Origin: Agromyces hippuratus | Lineage (GTDB): Bacteria > Actinomycetota > Actinomycetes > Actinomycetales > Microbacteriaceae | Assembly (NCBI RefSeq): GCF_013410355.1 | Contig: NZ_JACCFI010000001.1 | Span: forward strand, 930,001-994,000 | Direction of reading: 5' to 3' | DNA length: 64,000 nucleotides | Shown here: positions 11,797-19,922 of the stretch, piece by piece | How the letters are laid out: each line of letters begins with the position of its first letter | Numbering within the stretch: position 1 is the first letter of the stretch | Translations under genes and position numbers: made by a program | Notes under the pieces: generated by a model | What the model saw: the letters and a program-made list of their open reading frames with translations, nothing else | The model's database searches: none | Told to the model about the DNA's origin: nothing

Positions 11797-12746
11797 CAGG
11801 CGTCCCCCCGTTCGCCGGACATCAACAGATAGAGGGCGGCCATTCTCACTGAAACTCCGTTCGCAACCTGCTCGCGCACCGTCGACTGCTGGGAGTCGGC
11901 TGCGCGGGCGGCGATCTCGAGCCCGCGATTCATCGGGCCGGGGTGCATCACCATCGTACTGGGGGGCAGCGCGTCGAACCTGGCGTCGTCGAGACCCCAG
12001 GTGCGCGCGTACTCGCGGCTGTTCGGGAAGAACGCCGCGTGCATGCGCTCGACCTGGATGCGCAGCATCATGACGACGTCGGGGGTGCGGCCGAGGGCGG
12101 CGTCGAGGTCGTAGCCGACGCGGGCGGGCCAGGTGCGGGTGTCGACCGGCACGAGGGTCGGCGGGGCGACGAGTTCGACCTCCGCGCCGAGCGTCGCGAG
12201 GAGCCACACGTTCGACCGCGCGACCCGCGAGTGCAGCACGTCGCCGACGATGACGACGTGCACGCCGTCGAGCGCCCGCCCGCGCGATGCCGCGCCGTGC
12301 AGGCGACGGCGCATCGTGAACGCGTCGAGCAGCGCCTGGGTCGGGTGCTCGTGCGTGCCGTCGCCGGCGTTCACGACGCCCGCATCGATCCATCCGCTCG
12401 TCGCGAGCGTGTACGGCGCGCCCGAGGCGTGGTGGCGGATGACGACGCCGTCGGCGCCCATCGCCTGCAGGGTCTGCGCCGTGTCCTTCAGGCTCTCGCC
12501 CTTCGAGACGCTCGACCCCTTGGCGCTGAAGTTGATGACGTCGGCCGAGAGGCGCTTGGCGGCGGCCTCGAACGAGATGCGCGTGCGGGTGGAATCCTCG
12601 AAGAAGAGGTTCACGACGGTCTTGCCGCGCAGCGTCGGCAGCTTCTTGACCTCGCGCTCCTGTACGGCGGCCATGTCCTCGGCGATGTCGAGGAGCTCGA
12701 TCGCCTGCTCGCGTGAGAGCTCGCGGGTGCTGAGCAGGTGGCGCAT
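11796..12746 (-). CDS. pyrB: Aspartate carbamoyltransferase catalytic subunit
   Basis: The 316-residue enzyme condenses carbamoyl phosphate with aspartate. The carbamoyl-phosphate site FFEDSTRTRISFEAA is at about residue 50, HPTQALLDAF near 130 and the aspartate loop VMHPGPMNRG near 265. There is no pyrI, as expected for an actinobacterium. It shares one base with both pyrR (upstream) and pyrC (downstream), the tightest coupling in the operon, and so should respond to the PyrR switch. Confidence 0.97.
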   Translation of the reverse strand: MRHLLSTRELSREQAIELLDIAEDMAAVQEREVKKLPTLRGKTVVNLFFEDSTRTRISFEAAAKRLSADVINFSAKGSSVSKGESLKDTAQTLQAMGADGVVIRHHASGAPYTLATSGWIDAGVVNAGDGTHEHPTQALLDAFTMRRRLHGAASRGRALDGVHVVIVGDVLHSRVARSNVWLLATLGAEVELVAPPTLVPVDTRTWPARVGYDLDAALGRTPDVVMMLRIQVERMHAAFFPNSREYARTWGLDDARFDALPPSTMVMHPGPMNRGLEIAARAADSQQSTVREQVANGVSVRMAALYLLMSGERGDA

Positions 12747-13306
12747 CAGGCCTCGCCGCCCTCTGCCGTGACGGAGTCGTCGATCGCGACGGCATCGTCG
12801 CCGTCGATCTCGGTGAGACGCACGTTGATGCGCTCCCGGGTCGAACTCGGCAGGTTCTTGCCGACGAAGTCGGCCCGGATCGGGAACTCCCGGTGCCCCC
12901 GGTCGATGAGCACCGCGAGCCGCACCGCACGGGCACGGCCGAGATCGTTCAGCGCGTCGAATGCGGCCCGGATCGTGCGCCCCGAGAACAGCACGTCGTC
13001 GACGAGCACGACGGTCTTGCCGTCGATGCCGCCGGGCGGCAGCTCGGTGGGCTGCGGCGTGCGCGTCCGCGTGCGGGTGAGGTCGTCGCGGTACATCGTG
13101 ACGTCGAGCGCCCCTGCAGGTGGCGGCGCGGCATCGGGTTCGATGCGGGCGATGGTCTCGGCGATGCGACGGGCGAGGATCACGCCCCTGGTCGGGATGC
13201 CGAGGATGACGAGATCGGAACTGCCTCGATTGGACTCGAGGATCTCGTGCGAGATGCGGGTCAGCGCCCGCGAGATGTCAGCTTGACTGAGCACGGCACG
13301 TGCCAT
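12746..13306 (-). CDS. pyrR: PyrR: pyr mRNA-binding regulator / uracil phosphoribosyltransferase
   Basis: The 186-residue PRTase-fold protein senses UMP/UTP and binds pyr leader RNA; it also has uracil phosphoribosyltransferase activity. The PRPP loop is TVVLVDDVLFSGRTIRAAFD, and LGIPTRGVILARRI is the conserved segment near residue 37. I use the ATG at 13306; a TTG directly upstream is less likely. It is the first gene of the pyr operon, and the start is preceded by a GAGAAGGGAG Shine-Dalgarno that is part of the RNA element at 13311-13350. Confidence 0.95.
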   Translation of the reverse strand: MARAVLSQADISRALTRISHEILESNRGSSDLVILGIPTRGVILARRIAETIARIEPDAAPPPAGALDVTMYRDDLTRTRTRTPQPTELPPGGIDGKTVVLVDDVLFSGRTIRAAFDALNDLGRARAVRLAVLIDRGHREFPIRADFVGKNLPSSTRERINVRLTEIDGDDAVAIDDSVTAEGGEA

Positions 13307-13310
13307 CAAA

Positions 13311-13350
13311 CGACTCCCTTCTCCGCCTCACAGGACGGCCTTAAAGGTTG
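13311..13350 (-). promoter_or_regulatory. PyrR-binding RNA element in the pyrR leader
   Basis: The transcript reads GUCCUGUGAGGC at 13336-13325, which fits the PyrR-recognised loop core UCCNGNGAGGY. Flanking CCUU and CCG pair with AAGG and CGG, placing the GAGAAGGGAG ribosome-binding site (13323-13314) in the 3' arm. There is no terminator between the element and the ATG, so translational repression, as reported for Mycobacterium smegmatis pyrR, is more plausible than Bacillus-style attenuation. Confidence 0.75.
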
Positions 13351-13363
13351 TCAACGTCCTTCG

Positions 13364-13369
13364 ATCCTA
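13364..13369 (-). promoter_or_regulatory. Candidate -10 of the pyr operon
   Basis: TAGGAT fits the actinobacterial TANNNT -10 consensus. A start site about seven bases downstream would give a leader of roughly 50 nt that contains the whole PyrR element. I see no convincing -35 hexamer. Confidence 0.45.
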
Positions 13370-13415
13370 TCGTGTCCCACGAGTGGGGGGCTGCCGCGGG
13401 CGATCGCGTCGCGGA

Positions 13416-13421
13416 TAGCGT
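13416..13421 (+). promoter_or_regulatory. -10 element (TAGCGT) of a leaderless promoter
   Basis: TAGCGT ends six bases before the ATG at 13428, so transcription would begin at or next to the start codon. No Shine-Dalgarno is present in the intervening bases. Confidence 0.5.
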
Positions 13422-13427
13422 TCCTCC

Positions 13428-14114
13428 ATGCGCACGCGCCCGACCCGCCCGCGGGCGGTCACTGCGGCGCTCGCAGCGGCCGTCTGGGCGTTCTTCCTGC
13501 TCCCCCCGCAGCAGGCGGTCTGGTCGGGCGTGTACATCCCACCCTGGCTCGGCGCGCTCGACGGACTGCCCGTGTACGACGCCATCAGATGGTGGCTGCA
13601 CGGGGCCGGGCTGCACGACTTCTACCTCGTGTTCGGGGCCGCGGCATCCGTCTCGTTCGTGCTCGTCTGGTTGGCGACCGGGCCGACGCTCGCCGCGCTC
13701 GGGTGGAGCGGACGGGTGCTCGGCTGGCTCGTCCTCACCGGCGGTGTCATCACCCTGCTGTCGTATCTGAACCACCCGGCCGACGCCCCGCTGCATACGA
13801 TCTGGGGCGGCGAACTGTTCGTGCTCGCGGCGATCGGCGTGTGGGCGGTCGTCGCGGCGGCCGTCGCCCCGCGCGGCGTCGGCATCCCGGCGTGGGAACG
13901 CTGGCTCCTCGGCGCGACGCTCCCGATCCTCGTCGGTGCGACCGCGCTGCTGACGTACTGGCCGCATGGCAGCCTCGTCGGGTTCGCGCTCGAGGCCGCC
14001 GTGCTCGCCGCGTGGGCACCGCGGGCCACTGCAGCGAACGACCCCCTGCCGCGAACGGAGGGGGTCGTCGCCGAAGCGGGCCGAGCACACGGCGTCACCG
14101 GATCGGACGTGTGA
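13428..14114 (+). CDS. Polytopic membrane protein of unknown function
   Basis: A 228-residue protein with about six hydrophobic segments (for example residues 11-25, 66-83, 98-112, 124-142, 158-175 and 183-195) and a soluble tail. I recognise no family; the pattern resembles DUF-type integral membrane proteins of Micrococcales. It is divergent from pyrR and its last 20 bases overlap convergently with the DoxX-family gene. The start is supported by the -10 element six bases upstream (leaderless). Residues near 205-214 are encoded by a perfect 10-bp inverted repeat (14038-14068). Confidence 0.8.
   Translation: MRTRPTRPRAVTAALAAAVWAFFLLPPQQAVWSGVYIPPWLGALDGLPVYDAIRWWLHGAGLHDFYLVFGAAASVSFVLVWLATGPTLAALGWSGRVLGWLVLTGGVITLLSYLNHPADAPLHTIWGGELFVLAAIGVWAVVAAAVAPRGVGIPAWERWLLGATLPILVGATALLTYWPHGSLVGFALEAAVLAAWAPRATAANDPLPRTEGVVAEAGRAHGVTGSDV
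14038..14068. terminator. Perfect 10-bp hairpin inside the 3' end of the 13428 gene
   Basis: ACGACCCCCT (14038-14047) pairs exactly with AGGGGGTCGT (14059-14068) across an 11-base loop. It lies inside coding sequence, upstream of two convergent stop codons, and may terminate transcripts of the minus-strand DoxX gene. There is no T-run on either side. Confidence 0.45.
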
Positions 14115-14604
14115 ATGCCTTCGCCGCGATCACCATGGCCGCAGCCACGAGCACGACGTCCTTCAGGATGTACTGCGCGGTCAGGGTGGGCCCCGCCGCA
14201 GTGAAGAGCTCACCGGCGAAGAAGACGAGCGGTGAGAACACGCCCACGAAGGTCACCGCCAGCGCGAGCAGACCGACCCTGAGCAGCACGCCCGTCACGA
14301 GCGTGACGCCGACGAACACCTCGAGCGCCGCAGTCAGCGCGAGCGCCGCGTAGCCGTCGACCACACCGAACGACAGCACGTTCCAGGTGCGGGTCACGAG
14401 TGCCTCGACCGGGCTCATGCCGGGGAAGAACTTCAACACGCCGAAGCCGAGGAAGACGAGGCCGAGCGAGATGCGGAGCGCGGGGACTCCTGCGCGAGCG
14501 AGGAAGCGCTGCACGACCGCCTGGGCGGCGTTCGCGCGGTCGAGGATCGAGTCGAGTCCGGATCCGGTCGCGACGCGACCGGTGCCGATGGTGGTGCTGG
14601 ACAT
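14095..14604 (-). CDS. DoxX family membrane protein
   Basis: A 169-residue integral membrane protein with four hydrophobic helices. The motif ALRISLGLVFLGFGVLKFFPG near residue 43 is the DoxX/YphA hallmark; members are linked to quinone or redox functions but the reaction here is not known. I start at the ATG at 14604, which has GGAAGGAG six bases upstream; a longer frame to 14808 is open but lacks signals. It ends inside the last 20 bases of the convergent membrane-protein gene. Confidence 0.85.
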   Translation of the reverse strand: MSSTTIGTGRVATGSGLDSILDRANAAQAVVQRFLARAGVPALRISLGLVFLGFGVLKFFPGMSPVEALVTRTWNVLSFGVVDGYAALALTAALEVFVGVTLVTGVLLRVGLLALAVTFVGVFSPLVFFAGELFTAAGPTLTAQYILKDVVLVAAAMVIAAKAFTRPIR

Positions 14605-14827
14605 GGTGCTCCTTCCGAGAGCAACGTGGGAGATGCCGGCCGGATTCGGCGGCACACTCATCACACCGCCGCAGCGGTCGCCCGTCGTCGGGAGTGCCGC
14701 TGAACCGCGCTCGGTGCCACCACGGAACGCGCTCTCAGGGACATGCCCGCCCGACCCCCCGAGTGCGGGACAGGCCGGGGCCGTCGGGTGCGCGCGAATC
14801 GAGCGCACGCGGGAAGGAGCTCGAGAC

Positions 14828-15241
14828 TCAGGCCTTCGAGTGCGAGATCGCCGCGAGCAGGCCGTTCACGAAGCCGGCAGAGTCGTCGGTCGAGAGCACC
14901 GTGGCCGCCTCGACGGCCTCGGAGATCGCGACGGGGTCGGGCACGGCGTCGTTGTGGATGATCTCCCATACGCCGATGCGCAGGATCGCACGGTCGACCG
15001 CGGGCATGCGCTCGAGGGTCCAGCCGTGGGAGTGCGTCTCGATGAGCTCGTCGATCTCGGCCCGATTGTCGACGATGCCGTCGACGATCTCGCGCGCGTA
15101 GAGCCACGAGGCGGCACGCTCGGGCTCGCTCGCCGCCTTCTCCGCCTCGACGACGAGCATCTGCTCGACCGGCACCTGACGCATGTCGGCCGAGTACAAC
15201 AGGTCGAGCGCGCGCTTGCGCGCCTTGGTACGTGCGCTCAC
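14828..15241 (-). CDS. nusB: Transcription antitermination factor NusB
   Basis: The 137-residue RNA-binding protein acts with NusE (S10) at boxA of rRNA operons. The N-terminal SARTKARKRALDLLYSADMR and C-terminal AVDRAILRIGVWEI plus AISEAVEAATVLS are typical. The GTG start shares one base with the efp stop (TAGTG), so nusB depends on efp translation, matching efp-nusB order across actinobacteria. It is followed by 223 bases without a gene before doxX, in which I see only the doxX leader. Confidence 0.95.
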   Translation of the reverse strand: MSARTKARKRALDLLYSADMRQVPVEQMLVVEAEKAASEPERAASWLYAREIVDGIVDNRAEIDELIETHSHGWTLERMPAVDRAILRIGVWEIIHNDAVPDPVAISEAVEAATVLSTDDSAGFVNGLLAAISHSKA

Positions 15242-15804
15242 TAGTCGTTCACGCGGCCGAGGTAGTCGCCCGTGCGGGTGTCGACCTTGACCTTCGTGCC
15301 GGTCTCGAGGAACAGCGGCACCTGGATCTCGTAGCCGGTCTCGACGGTCGCGGGCTTCGTGCCGCCGGTGGAGCGGTCGCCCTGCAGGCCCGGCTCCGTG
15401 TAGGTGATCTCGAGCACGACCGAGGCGGGCAGCTCGACGTAGAGCGGGTTGCCGTTGTTCAGCGCCACGGTCACCGACTGGTTCTCGAGCATGAAGTTGG
15501 CGGCGTCGCCGACGACGGTGCCGGGCACCGTGAGCTGGTCGAAGTCGGTCTGGTCCATGAACACGAAGCCGTCGCCGTCGCTGTACAGGTAGGTGAAGTC
15601 ACGGCGGTCGACGTTCTCGATCTCGATCTTCGCGCCGGCGTTGTAGGTGCGGTCGACGGTCTTGCCCGACACGACGTTCTTCAGCTTGGTGCGCACGAAC
15701 GCACCACCCTTGCCGGGCTTGACGTGCTGGAACTCGATGACGCTCCAGAGCTGACCGTCGATGGAGAGGACGACGCCGTTCTTGATGTCAGCGGTGCTTG
15801 CCAT
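15241..15804 (-). CDS. efp: Translation elongation factor P
   Basis: The 187-residue EF-P relieves ribosome stalling at polyproline. The KOW-like N-terminal domain carries the tip lysine in KPGKGGAFVRTKLKN (near residue 32), followed by two OB domains and the C-terminal YEIQVPLFLETGTKVKVDTR. I see no epmA/epmB-type modification genes nearby. It starts 128 bases after aroQ and is coupled to nusB. Confidence 0.96.
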   Translation of the reverse strand: MASTADIKNGVVLSIDGQLWSVIEFQHVKPGKGGAFVRTKLKNVVSGKTVDRTYNAGAKIEIENVDRRDFTYLYSDGDGFVFMDQTDFDQLTVPGTVVGDAANFMLENQSVTVALNNGNPLYVELPASVVLEITYTEPGLQGDRSTGGTKPATVETGYEIQVPLFLETGTKVKVDTRTGDYLGRVND

Positions 15805-15932
15805 GCGTATGTGTTCCGTTCAGTTGCGAAGAGGCTCGGCCGGAATCGGCCGCAGAAGTTCAGTCGGTCGAGTTTAGTCGCTCGGTCGGAACTGCGCCAA
15901 TGCACTCGGATGCCGCGGCGCGGGCGCCGTGC

Positions 15933-16370
15933 TCAGCTGTTCCTGACGACCCACTCGACGGCCATGCGGTACGAGTCGCTGCCGAAACCCGCGATCACCC
16001 CCGTGGCGACACCCGAGATCACGCTCGTGTGCCGGAAGGTCTCACGCGTGTGCGGGTTCGAGAGGTGCACCTCGACGAGCGGCACCCCGGCCTGCTTCAA
16101 CTGGGCGGCCGCGTCGCGCAGCGCATAGCTGTAGTGGGTGAAGGCGGCCGGATTGAGCACGACCGGCAGCCTGCGGTCGACGGCCTCGTGGATCCAGCCG
16201 ATGAGCTCGGCCTCGTCGTCGCTCTGGCGCAGGTCGATCTCGACGTCGGCCGGAACCGCGCCTGCGAGCGAGTCGCGGATATCTGCGAGGCTCTCGCTGC
16301 CGTAGACCTCGGGTTCGCGGGTGCCGAGCCGGCCGAGGTTCGGGCCGTTGAGGATGAGGATCGTCGTCAC
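15933..16370 (-). CDS. aroQ: 3-dehydroquinate dehydratase, type II
   Basis: The 145-residue dodecameric enzyme catalyses the third shikimate-pathway step. The N-terminal LNGPNLGRLGTREPEVYG supplies the catalytic Tyr and Arg, NPAAFTHYSYALRDA the substrate loop and VEVHLSNPHTRE the catalytic His. Some positions differ from common sequences (NPAAFTHYS instead of NPGAYTHTS). The start is a GTG. In Mycobacterium aroQ adjoins aroB; here a divergently oriented secreted hydrolase gene separates them. Confidence 0.93.
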   Translation of the reverse strand: MTTILILNGPNLGRLGTREPEVYGSESLADIRDSLAGAVPADVEIDLRQSDDEAELIGWIHEAVDRRLPVVLNPAAFTHYSYALRDAAAQLKQAGVPLVEVHLSNPHTRETFRHTSVISGVATGVIAGFGSDSYRMAVEWVVRNS

Positions 16371-16442
16371 GCCGCAAGCCTATCCACCGGCGAGCAGGGT
16401 GACGGCGAGTTGCGCCCCGCCCGGCGCGCGACCCCACCCCGT

Positions 16443-16453
16443 GTTCACCGGTT
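16443..16453 (+). promoter_or_regulatory. Single PHO-box-like unit
   Basis: GTTCACCGGTT matches the PhoP direct-repeat unit of actinomycetes (GTTCACC plus four bases). The next 11 bases match poorly, so only one good unit is present. It lies about 65 bases before a phosphoester-hydrolase gene, where phosphate control would make sense. Confidence 0.3.
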
Positions 16454-16473
16454 GGTCGGCAACGGGATCGCCG

Positions 16474-16487
16474 GTGGACATGTCCAC
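16474..16487. promoter_or_regulatory. Perfect 14-bp palindrome, candidate operator
   Basis: GTGGACATGTCCAC is perfectly symmetric and ends 28 bases before the ATG of the phytase-like/GDPD gene. The protein that would bind it is unknown. Confidence 0.4.
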
Positions 16488-16515
16488 GTGCGGTCGGCCC
16501 GATTGGGTTGCGTGC

Positions 16516-18771
16516 ATGGCACATCGCATCTCACGCGCACGGACGCGCTTCCTCGCCCTGGCCGCGGCGGCCGCCACTGCGGCCGTCATCCTCATCCCCT
16601 CCCCCGCGAACGCTGCCGGCGACGGCGAGCCGAACGGGCCATCCATGAAGAAGACGGACCCCGTCCTGGTCGCTCGGGCGACGCTGTCGGCCGACCACCT
16701 CGAAGCGGGTCCGGCCAGCGGCGCAGCGCTCACCACGCCGGTGAACGGGCGCACCGGACCCTTCGCCGGCCAGGTCGTCCCCGGGTTCTCGGCGATGATC
16801 GACAACGGCGACGGCACGTTCTGGGCCCAGCCCGACAACGGCTTCGGCGCGAAGGGCAACTCGGCGGACTTCCTGCTCCGGAACTACGTGGTCCGTCCGG
16901 ACTGGCAGACCGCGGAGGGCGGCAGCGGCGAGATCCGGGTCGAGCGGTTCGTCTCCTACAACGACGCGAACCACGTGCTCGACTTCCCGATCACGAACGA
17001 GGCCACACCCGAGCGCCTGCTCACCGGCGCCGACTTCGACATCGAATCGGTGGTCCGGGCGAAGGACGGCAGCTTCTGGGTCGGCGAGGAGTTCGGCCCG
17101 TTCCTGCTCCATTTCGCCGCCGACGGAACCCTGCTCGAGAAGCCGCACCCGATGCCCGGCGGCGCCAAGTCGCCGCAGAACCCCTACCTGCAGGCCGGCG
17201 AGACGCCCCTCGTGCGTGCGAGCCGCGGATTCGAGGCCCTCGCGTCCTCGGTCAACGGACGCTACCTCTACCCGATCGTCGAGGGATCCTACGCGGACGA
17301 CCTCGATCCGCGTCGCCGCGAGATCCTCGAGTTCGACACGAAGTCGGGCGCGTACACGGGACGCACCTGGAACTACCAGACCGACCAGGACGCGAACGTC
17401 GTCGGCGATGCGTTCGCCGTCCGCAACGGAGTGCTGCTCCTCGTCGAACGCGACGACTTCGAAGGCGAACAGGCCGTGACGAAGCGCATCTACGAGGTGG
17501 ACCTCACGCGCACGGACCCCGAGGGCAAGGTCGAGAAGACCCTCGTGCTCGATGCGCTCCGCATCGCGAACCCCGGGCTGCTCGGCGACGGCGACGGCTA
17601 CGGCACGGGCGACCCGTTCTCGCTGCCCGTGCAGTCGTTCGAGACCGTCGTGCAACTGAAGGGCGGCGACCTCCTGATCGCCAACGACAACAACTACCCG
17701 GGCAACGACGCGCGCGTCGGCGGCACCCCCGACGACACCGAGATCGACGTCATCGACCTCGATCGCACCCGGGTGCAGCCGTCCGACGTCACCGTCGTGG
17801 CGCATCGCGGCGCGAGCGGCTACCGCCCCGAACACACCCTCGCCGCCTACGAGGCCGCGATCATCGAGTGCGCCGACTTCATCGAGCCCGATGTGGTCTC
17901 GACGAAGGACGGCGTGCTCGTCGCCCGCCACGAGAACGAGATCAGCGGCACGACTGATGTCGCGTCCCGCCCGGTCTTCGCCGACCGCAAGACCACGAAG
18001 CTCATCGACGGCGTCTCCGTCACGGGCTGGTTCACCGAGGACTTCACGCTCGCCGAGCTCAAGACGCTGCGTGCGGTCGAGCGGCTCCCGCAGCTCCGCC
18101 CGGCGAACACCGCGTTCAACGGCCTCTACCAGGTGCCGACCCTCGACGAGGTGCTCGACCTCGCCCGGCACTCGGTGAGCTGCGACGGCCTGCCGGTGGG
18201 CGTCTACCCCGAGACGAAGCACCCGAGCCACTTCGACTCGATCGGCCTCTCGCTCGAAGAGCCGCTCGTCGCCGAGCTCGCGCGCAACGGGCTCGACGAG
18301 GCCGATGCGCCCGTCATCATCCAGAGCTTCGAGGTGGGCAACCTCCAGGAGCTCGACGAGGCCACCGACGTGCGGCTCGCCCAGCTCATCAACTCGAGCG
18401 GTCGACCCTACGACTTCACGGTCGCCGGCGACGCCCGCACGTACGCCGACCTCGCGACGCCCGCGGGCCTCGCCGAGATCGCGACGTACGCCGAGGGCGT
18501 CGGCGTCGAGAAGAGCCTCGTGATCCCCCGCACGGCCGCGGGCACGCTCGGCGCGCCGACGACGCTGATCGCCGACGCGCACGCGGTCGGACTCGAGGTG
18601 CACGGCTGGACGTTCCGTCGCGAGAACGCGTTCCTCCCTGCAGAGTTCCGTTCGAGCGCCGATCCCGCCGGCATCGGCGACCTCGCCGGCGAGCTCAGCG
18701 AGTTCCTCGACGCGGGCCTCGACGGATTCTTCAGCGACAACCCCGACCTCGGCGCCGCGACCGCGGGCTGA
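16516..18771 (+). CDS. Secreted phytase-like esterase fused to glycerophosphodiester phosphodiesterase
   Basis: A 751-residue exported protein. Residues 1-34 are a Sec signal peptide ending ANA-AG. Residues about 45-420 match the esterase-like activity of phytase family (beta-propeller; QVVPGFSAMIDNGDGTFWAQ, FWVGEEFGPFLLHF). Residues about 425-745 are a GDPD TIM barrel starting VVAHRGASGYRPEHTLAAY and ending DAGLDGFFSDNPDLG. The GDPD part has the His/Arg/Glu core expected to cleave glycerophosphodiesters to glycerol-3-phosphate. The two domains together suggest scavenging of organic phosphate outside the cell; substrate specificity is inferred. The gene is in the opposite orientation to the aro genes on both sides and appears inserted between aroQ and aroB. 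Confidence 0.9.
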   Translation: MAHRISRARTRFLALAAAAATAAVILIPSPANAAGDGEPNGPSMKKTDPVLVARATLSADHLEAGPASGAALTTPVNGRTGPFAGQVVPGFSAMIDNGDGTFWAQPDNGFGAKGNSADFLLRNYVVRPDWQTAEGGSGEIRVERFVSYNDANHVLDFPITNEATPERLLTGADFDIESVVRAKDGSFWVGEEFGPFLLHFAADGTLLEKPHPMPGGAKSPQNPYLQAGETPLVRASRGFEALASSVNGRYLYPIVEGSYADDLDPRRREILEFDTKSGAYTGRTWNYQTDQDANVVGDAFAVRNGVLLLVERDDFEGEQAVTKRIYEVDLTRTDPEGKVEKTLVLDALRIANPGLLGDGDGYGTGDPFSLPVQSFETVVQLKGGDLLIANDNNYPGNDARVGGTPDDTEIDVIDLDRTRVQPSDVTVVAHRGASGYRPEHTLAAYEAAIIECADFIEPDVVSTKDGVLVARHENEISGTTDVASRPVFADRKTTKLIDGVSVTGWFTEDFTLAELKTLRAVERLPQLRPANTAFNGLYQVPTLDEVLDLARHSVSCDGLPVGVYPETKHPSHFDSIGLSLEEPLVAELARNGLDEADAPVIIQSFEVGNLQELDEATDVRLAQLINSSGRPYDFTVAGDARTYADLATPAGLAEIATYAEGVGVEKSLVIPRTAAGTLGAPTTLIADAHAVGLEVHGWTFRRENAFLPAEFRSSADPAGIGDLAGELSEFLDAGLDGFFSDNPDLGAATAG

Positions 18772-18787
18772 TCGGCTTCATCCGATT

Positions 18788-18826
18788 CGAGAGCGGGCGG
18801 ATGCCTCGGGCATCCGTCCGCTCTCG
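18788..18826. terminator. Bidirectional terminator hairpin between the GDPD gene and aroB
   Basis: CGAGAGCGG-g-CGGATGCC pairs with GGCATCCG-t-CCGCTCTCG, an 18-bp RNA stem with one G-U pair and a three-base loop, placed between convergent stops. It lacks a T-run on either strand. Its apex uses the over-represented GGATGCC/GGCATCC heptamer. Confidence 0.75.
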
Positions 18827-18836
18827 TGCGCGATGG

Positions 18837-19922
18837 TCAGGAGGCGATCTCCTGGTAGGCCGCGAAGAGCAGCGACGGGTCGGGCGCGAGCATGACGGTC
18901 GGCTTCGCGAGGTCGTCGAGCACGATGAAGCGCAGCTGGCCGGCGCGCGACTTCTTGTCGCGCTGCATCGTGGCGAGGAGTGTGTTCCAGCGGCCCGCGG
19001 GGTACGAGGTCGGCAGGCTCAGCAGGTCGAGCACACGTTTGTGCCGGTCGGCGACCTCGTCGGGGAGCCGGCCCGAGAGACGGCCGAGCTCGGCAGCGAA
19101 CGCCATGCCCACGGCGACCGCCGCACCGTGGCGCCACTGGTAGCGCTCGGCGTGTTCGACGGCGTGGCCGAGCGTGTGCCCGTAGTTGAGGATCTCGCGG
19201 AGCCCCTGCTCGGTGAAGTCCTCCGAGACGACGTCGGCCTTCATCTGGATCGCGAGCTCGACCACGCGTCGGAACTGCGGCGTCGACGGGTCGGTCGCGG
19301 CATCGGGGTCGGCCTCGATGATGTCGAGGATCTCGGGGTAGCGGATGAAGCCGGCCTTCACGATCTCGGCGAATCCCGCGAGGATCTCGTTCTTGGGCAG
19401 GGTGTCGAGGGTGTCGAGGTCGCAGATGACCGCGGCAGGTGCGTGGAACGCGCCGACGAGGTTCTTGCCCTCGTTGGTGTTGATGCCGGTCTTGCCGCCG
19501 ACGGCGGCATCGACCATGCCGAGCACCGTCGTCGGCACCTGCACGACCTTCACGCCGCGCAGCCAGGTCGCGGCGACGAAGCCCGCGAGGTCGGTGATCG
19601 CTCCCCCGCCGAACCCGACGACGGCGTCGGTGCGGGTGAAGTCGGCCTGGCCGAGCACCTGCCAGCAGAACGCGGCGACCTCGATGCGCTTGCCGGCCTC
19701 GGCGTCGGGCACCTCGGCGAGCAGCACCTGGTAGCGATCGGAGAGGGCCTCCCGCAGCTCTGCGGCACGGGCGCCGAGCGTCGCAGGGTGCACGATGAGC
19801 ACCTTGGTCGCCTCGGAGCCGATCGCGTCGCCGAGCTCGGCGAGCACCCCTCGGCCCACGATGACGTCGTAGCCCGATTCGCCGCCGACGCGGATGCTCG
19901 TGCGGGTCTCGTCTGGCGTCAT
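18837..19922 (-). CDS. aroB: 3-dehydroquinate synthase
   Basis: The 361-residue NAD- and metal-dependent enzyme converts DAHP to 3-dehydroquinate. Characteristic segments are GGGAITDLAGFVAATWLRG, VPTTVLGMVDAAVGGKTGIN and the metal-binding LNYGHTLGHAVEH. It overlaps aroK by four bases (ATGA) and is the last gene of the aroC-aroK-aroB run, as in Mycobacterium. A strong hairpin follows its stop. Confidence 0.96.
   Translation of the reverse strand: MTPDETRTSIRVGGESGYDVIVGRGVLAELGDAIGSEATKVLIVHPATLGARAAELREALSDRYQVLLAEVPDAEAGKRIEVAAFCWQVLGQADFTRTDAVVGFGGGAITDLAGFVAATWLRGVKVVQVPTTVLGMVDAAVGGKTGINTNEGKNLVGAFHAPAAVICDLDTLDTLPKNEILAGFAEIVKAGFIRYPEILDIIEADPDAATDPSTPQFRRVVELAIQMKADVVSEDFTEQGLREILNYGHTLGHAVEHAERYQWRHGAAVAVGMAFAAELGRLSGRLPDEVADRHKRVLDLLSLPTSYPAGRWNTLLATMQRDKKSRAGQLRFIVLDDLAKPTVMLAPDPSLLFAAYQEIAS

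Noticed and set aside
10453..12936. An 827-codon minus-strand frame covering pyrC and more
   Set aside because: Only the part from 11796 is dihydroorotase; the upstream part is an out-of-frame reading of pyrB and pyrR with nonsense composition.
16531..18603. A 690-codon minus-strand frame
   Set aside because: Antisense to the phytase-like/GDPD gene, whose own frame has a signal peptide and two domains.
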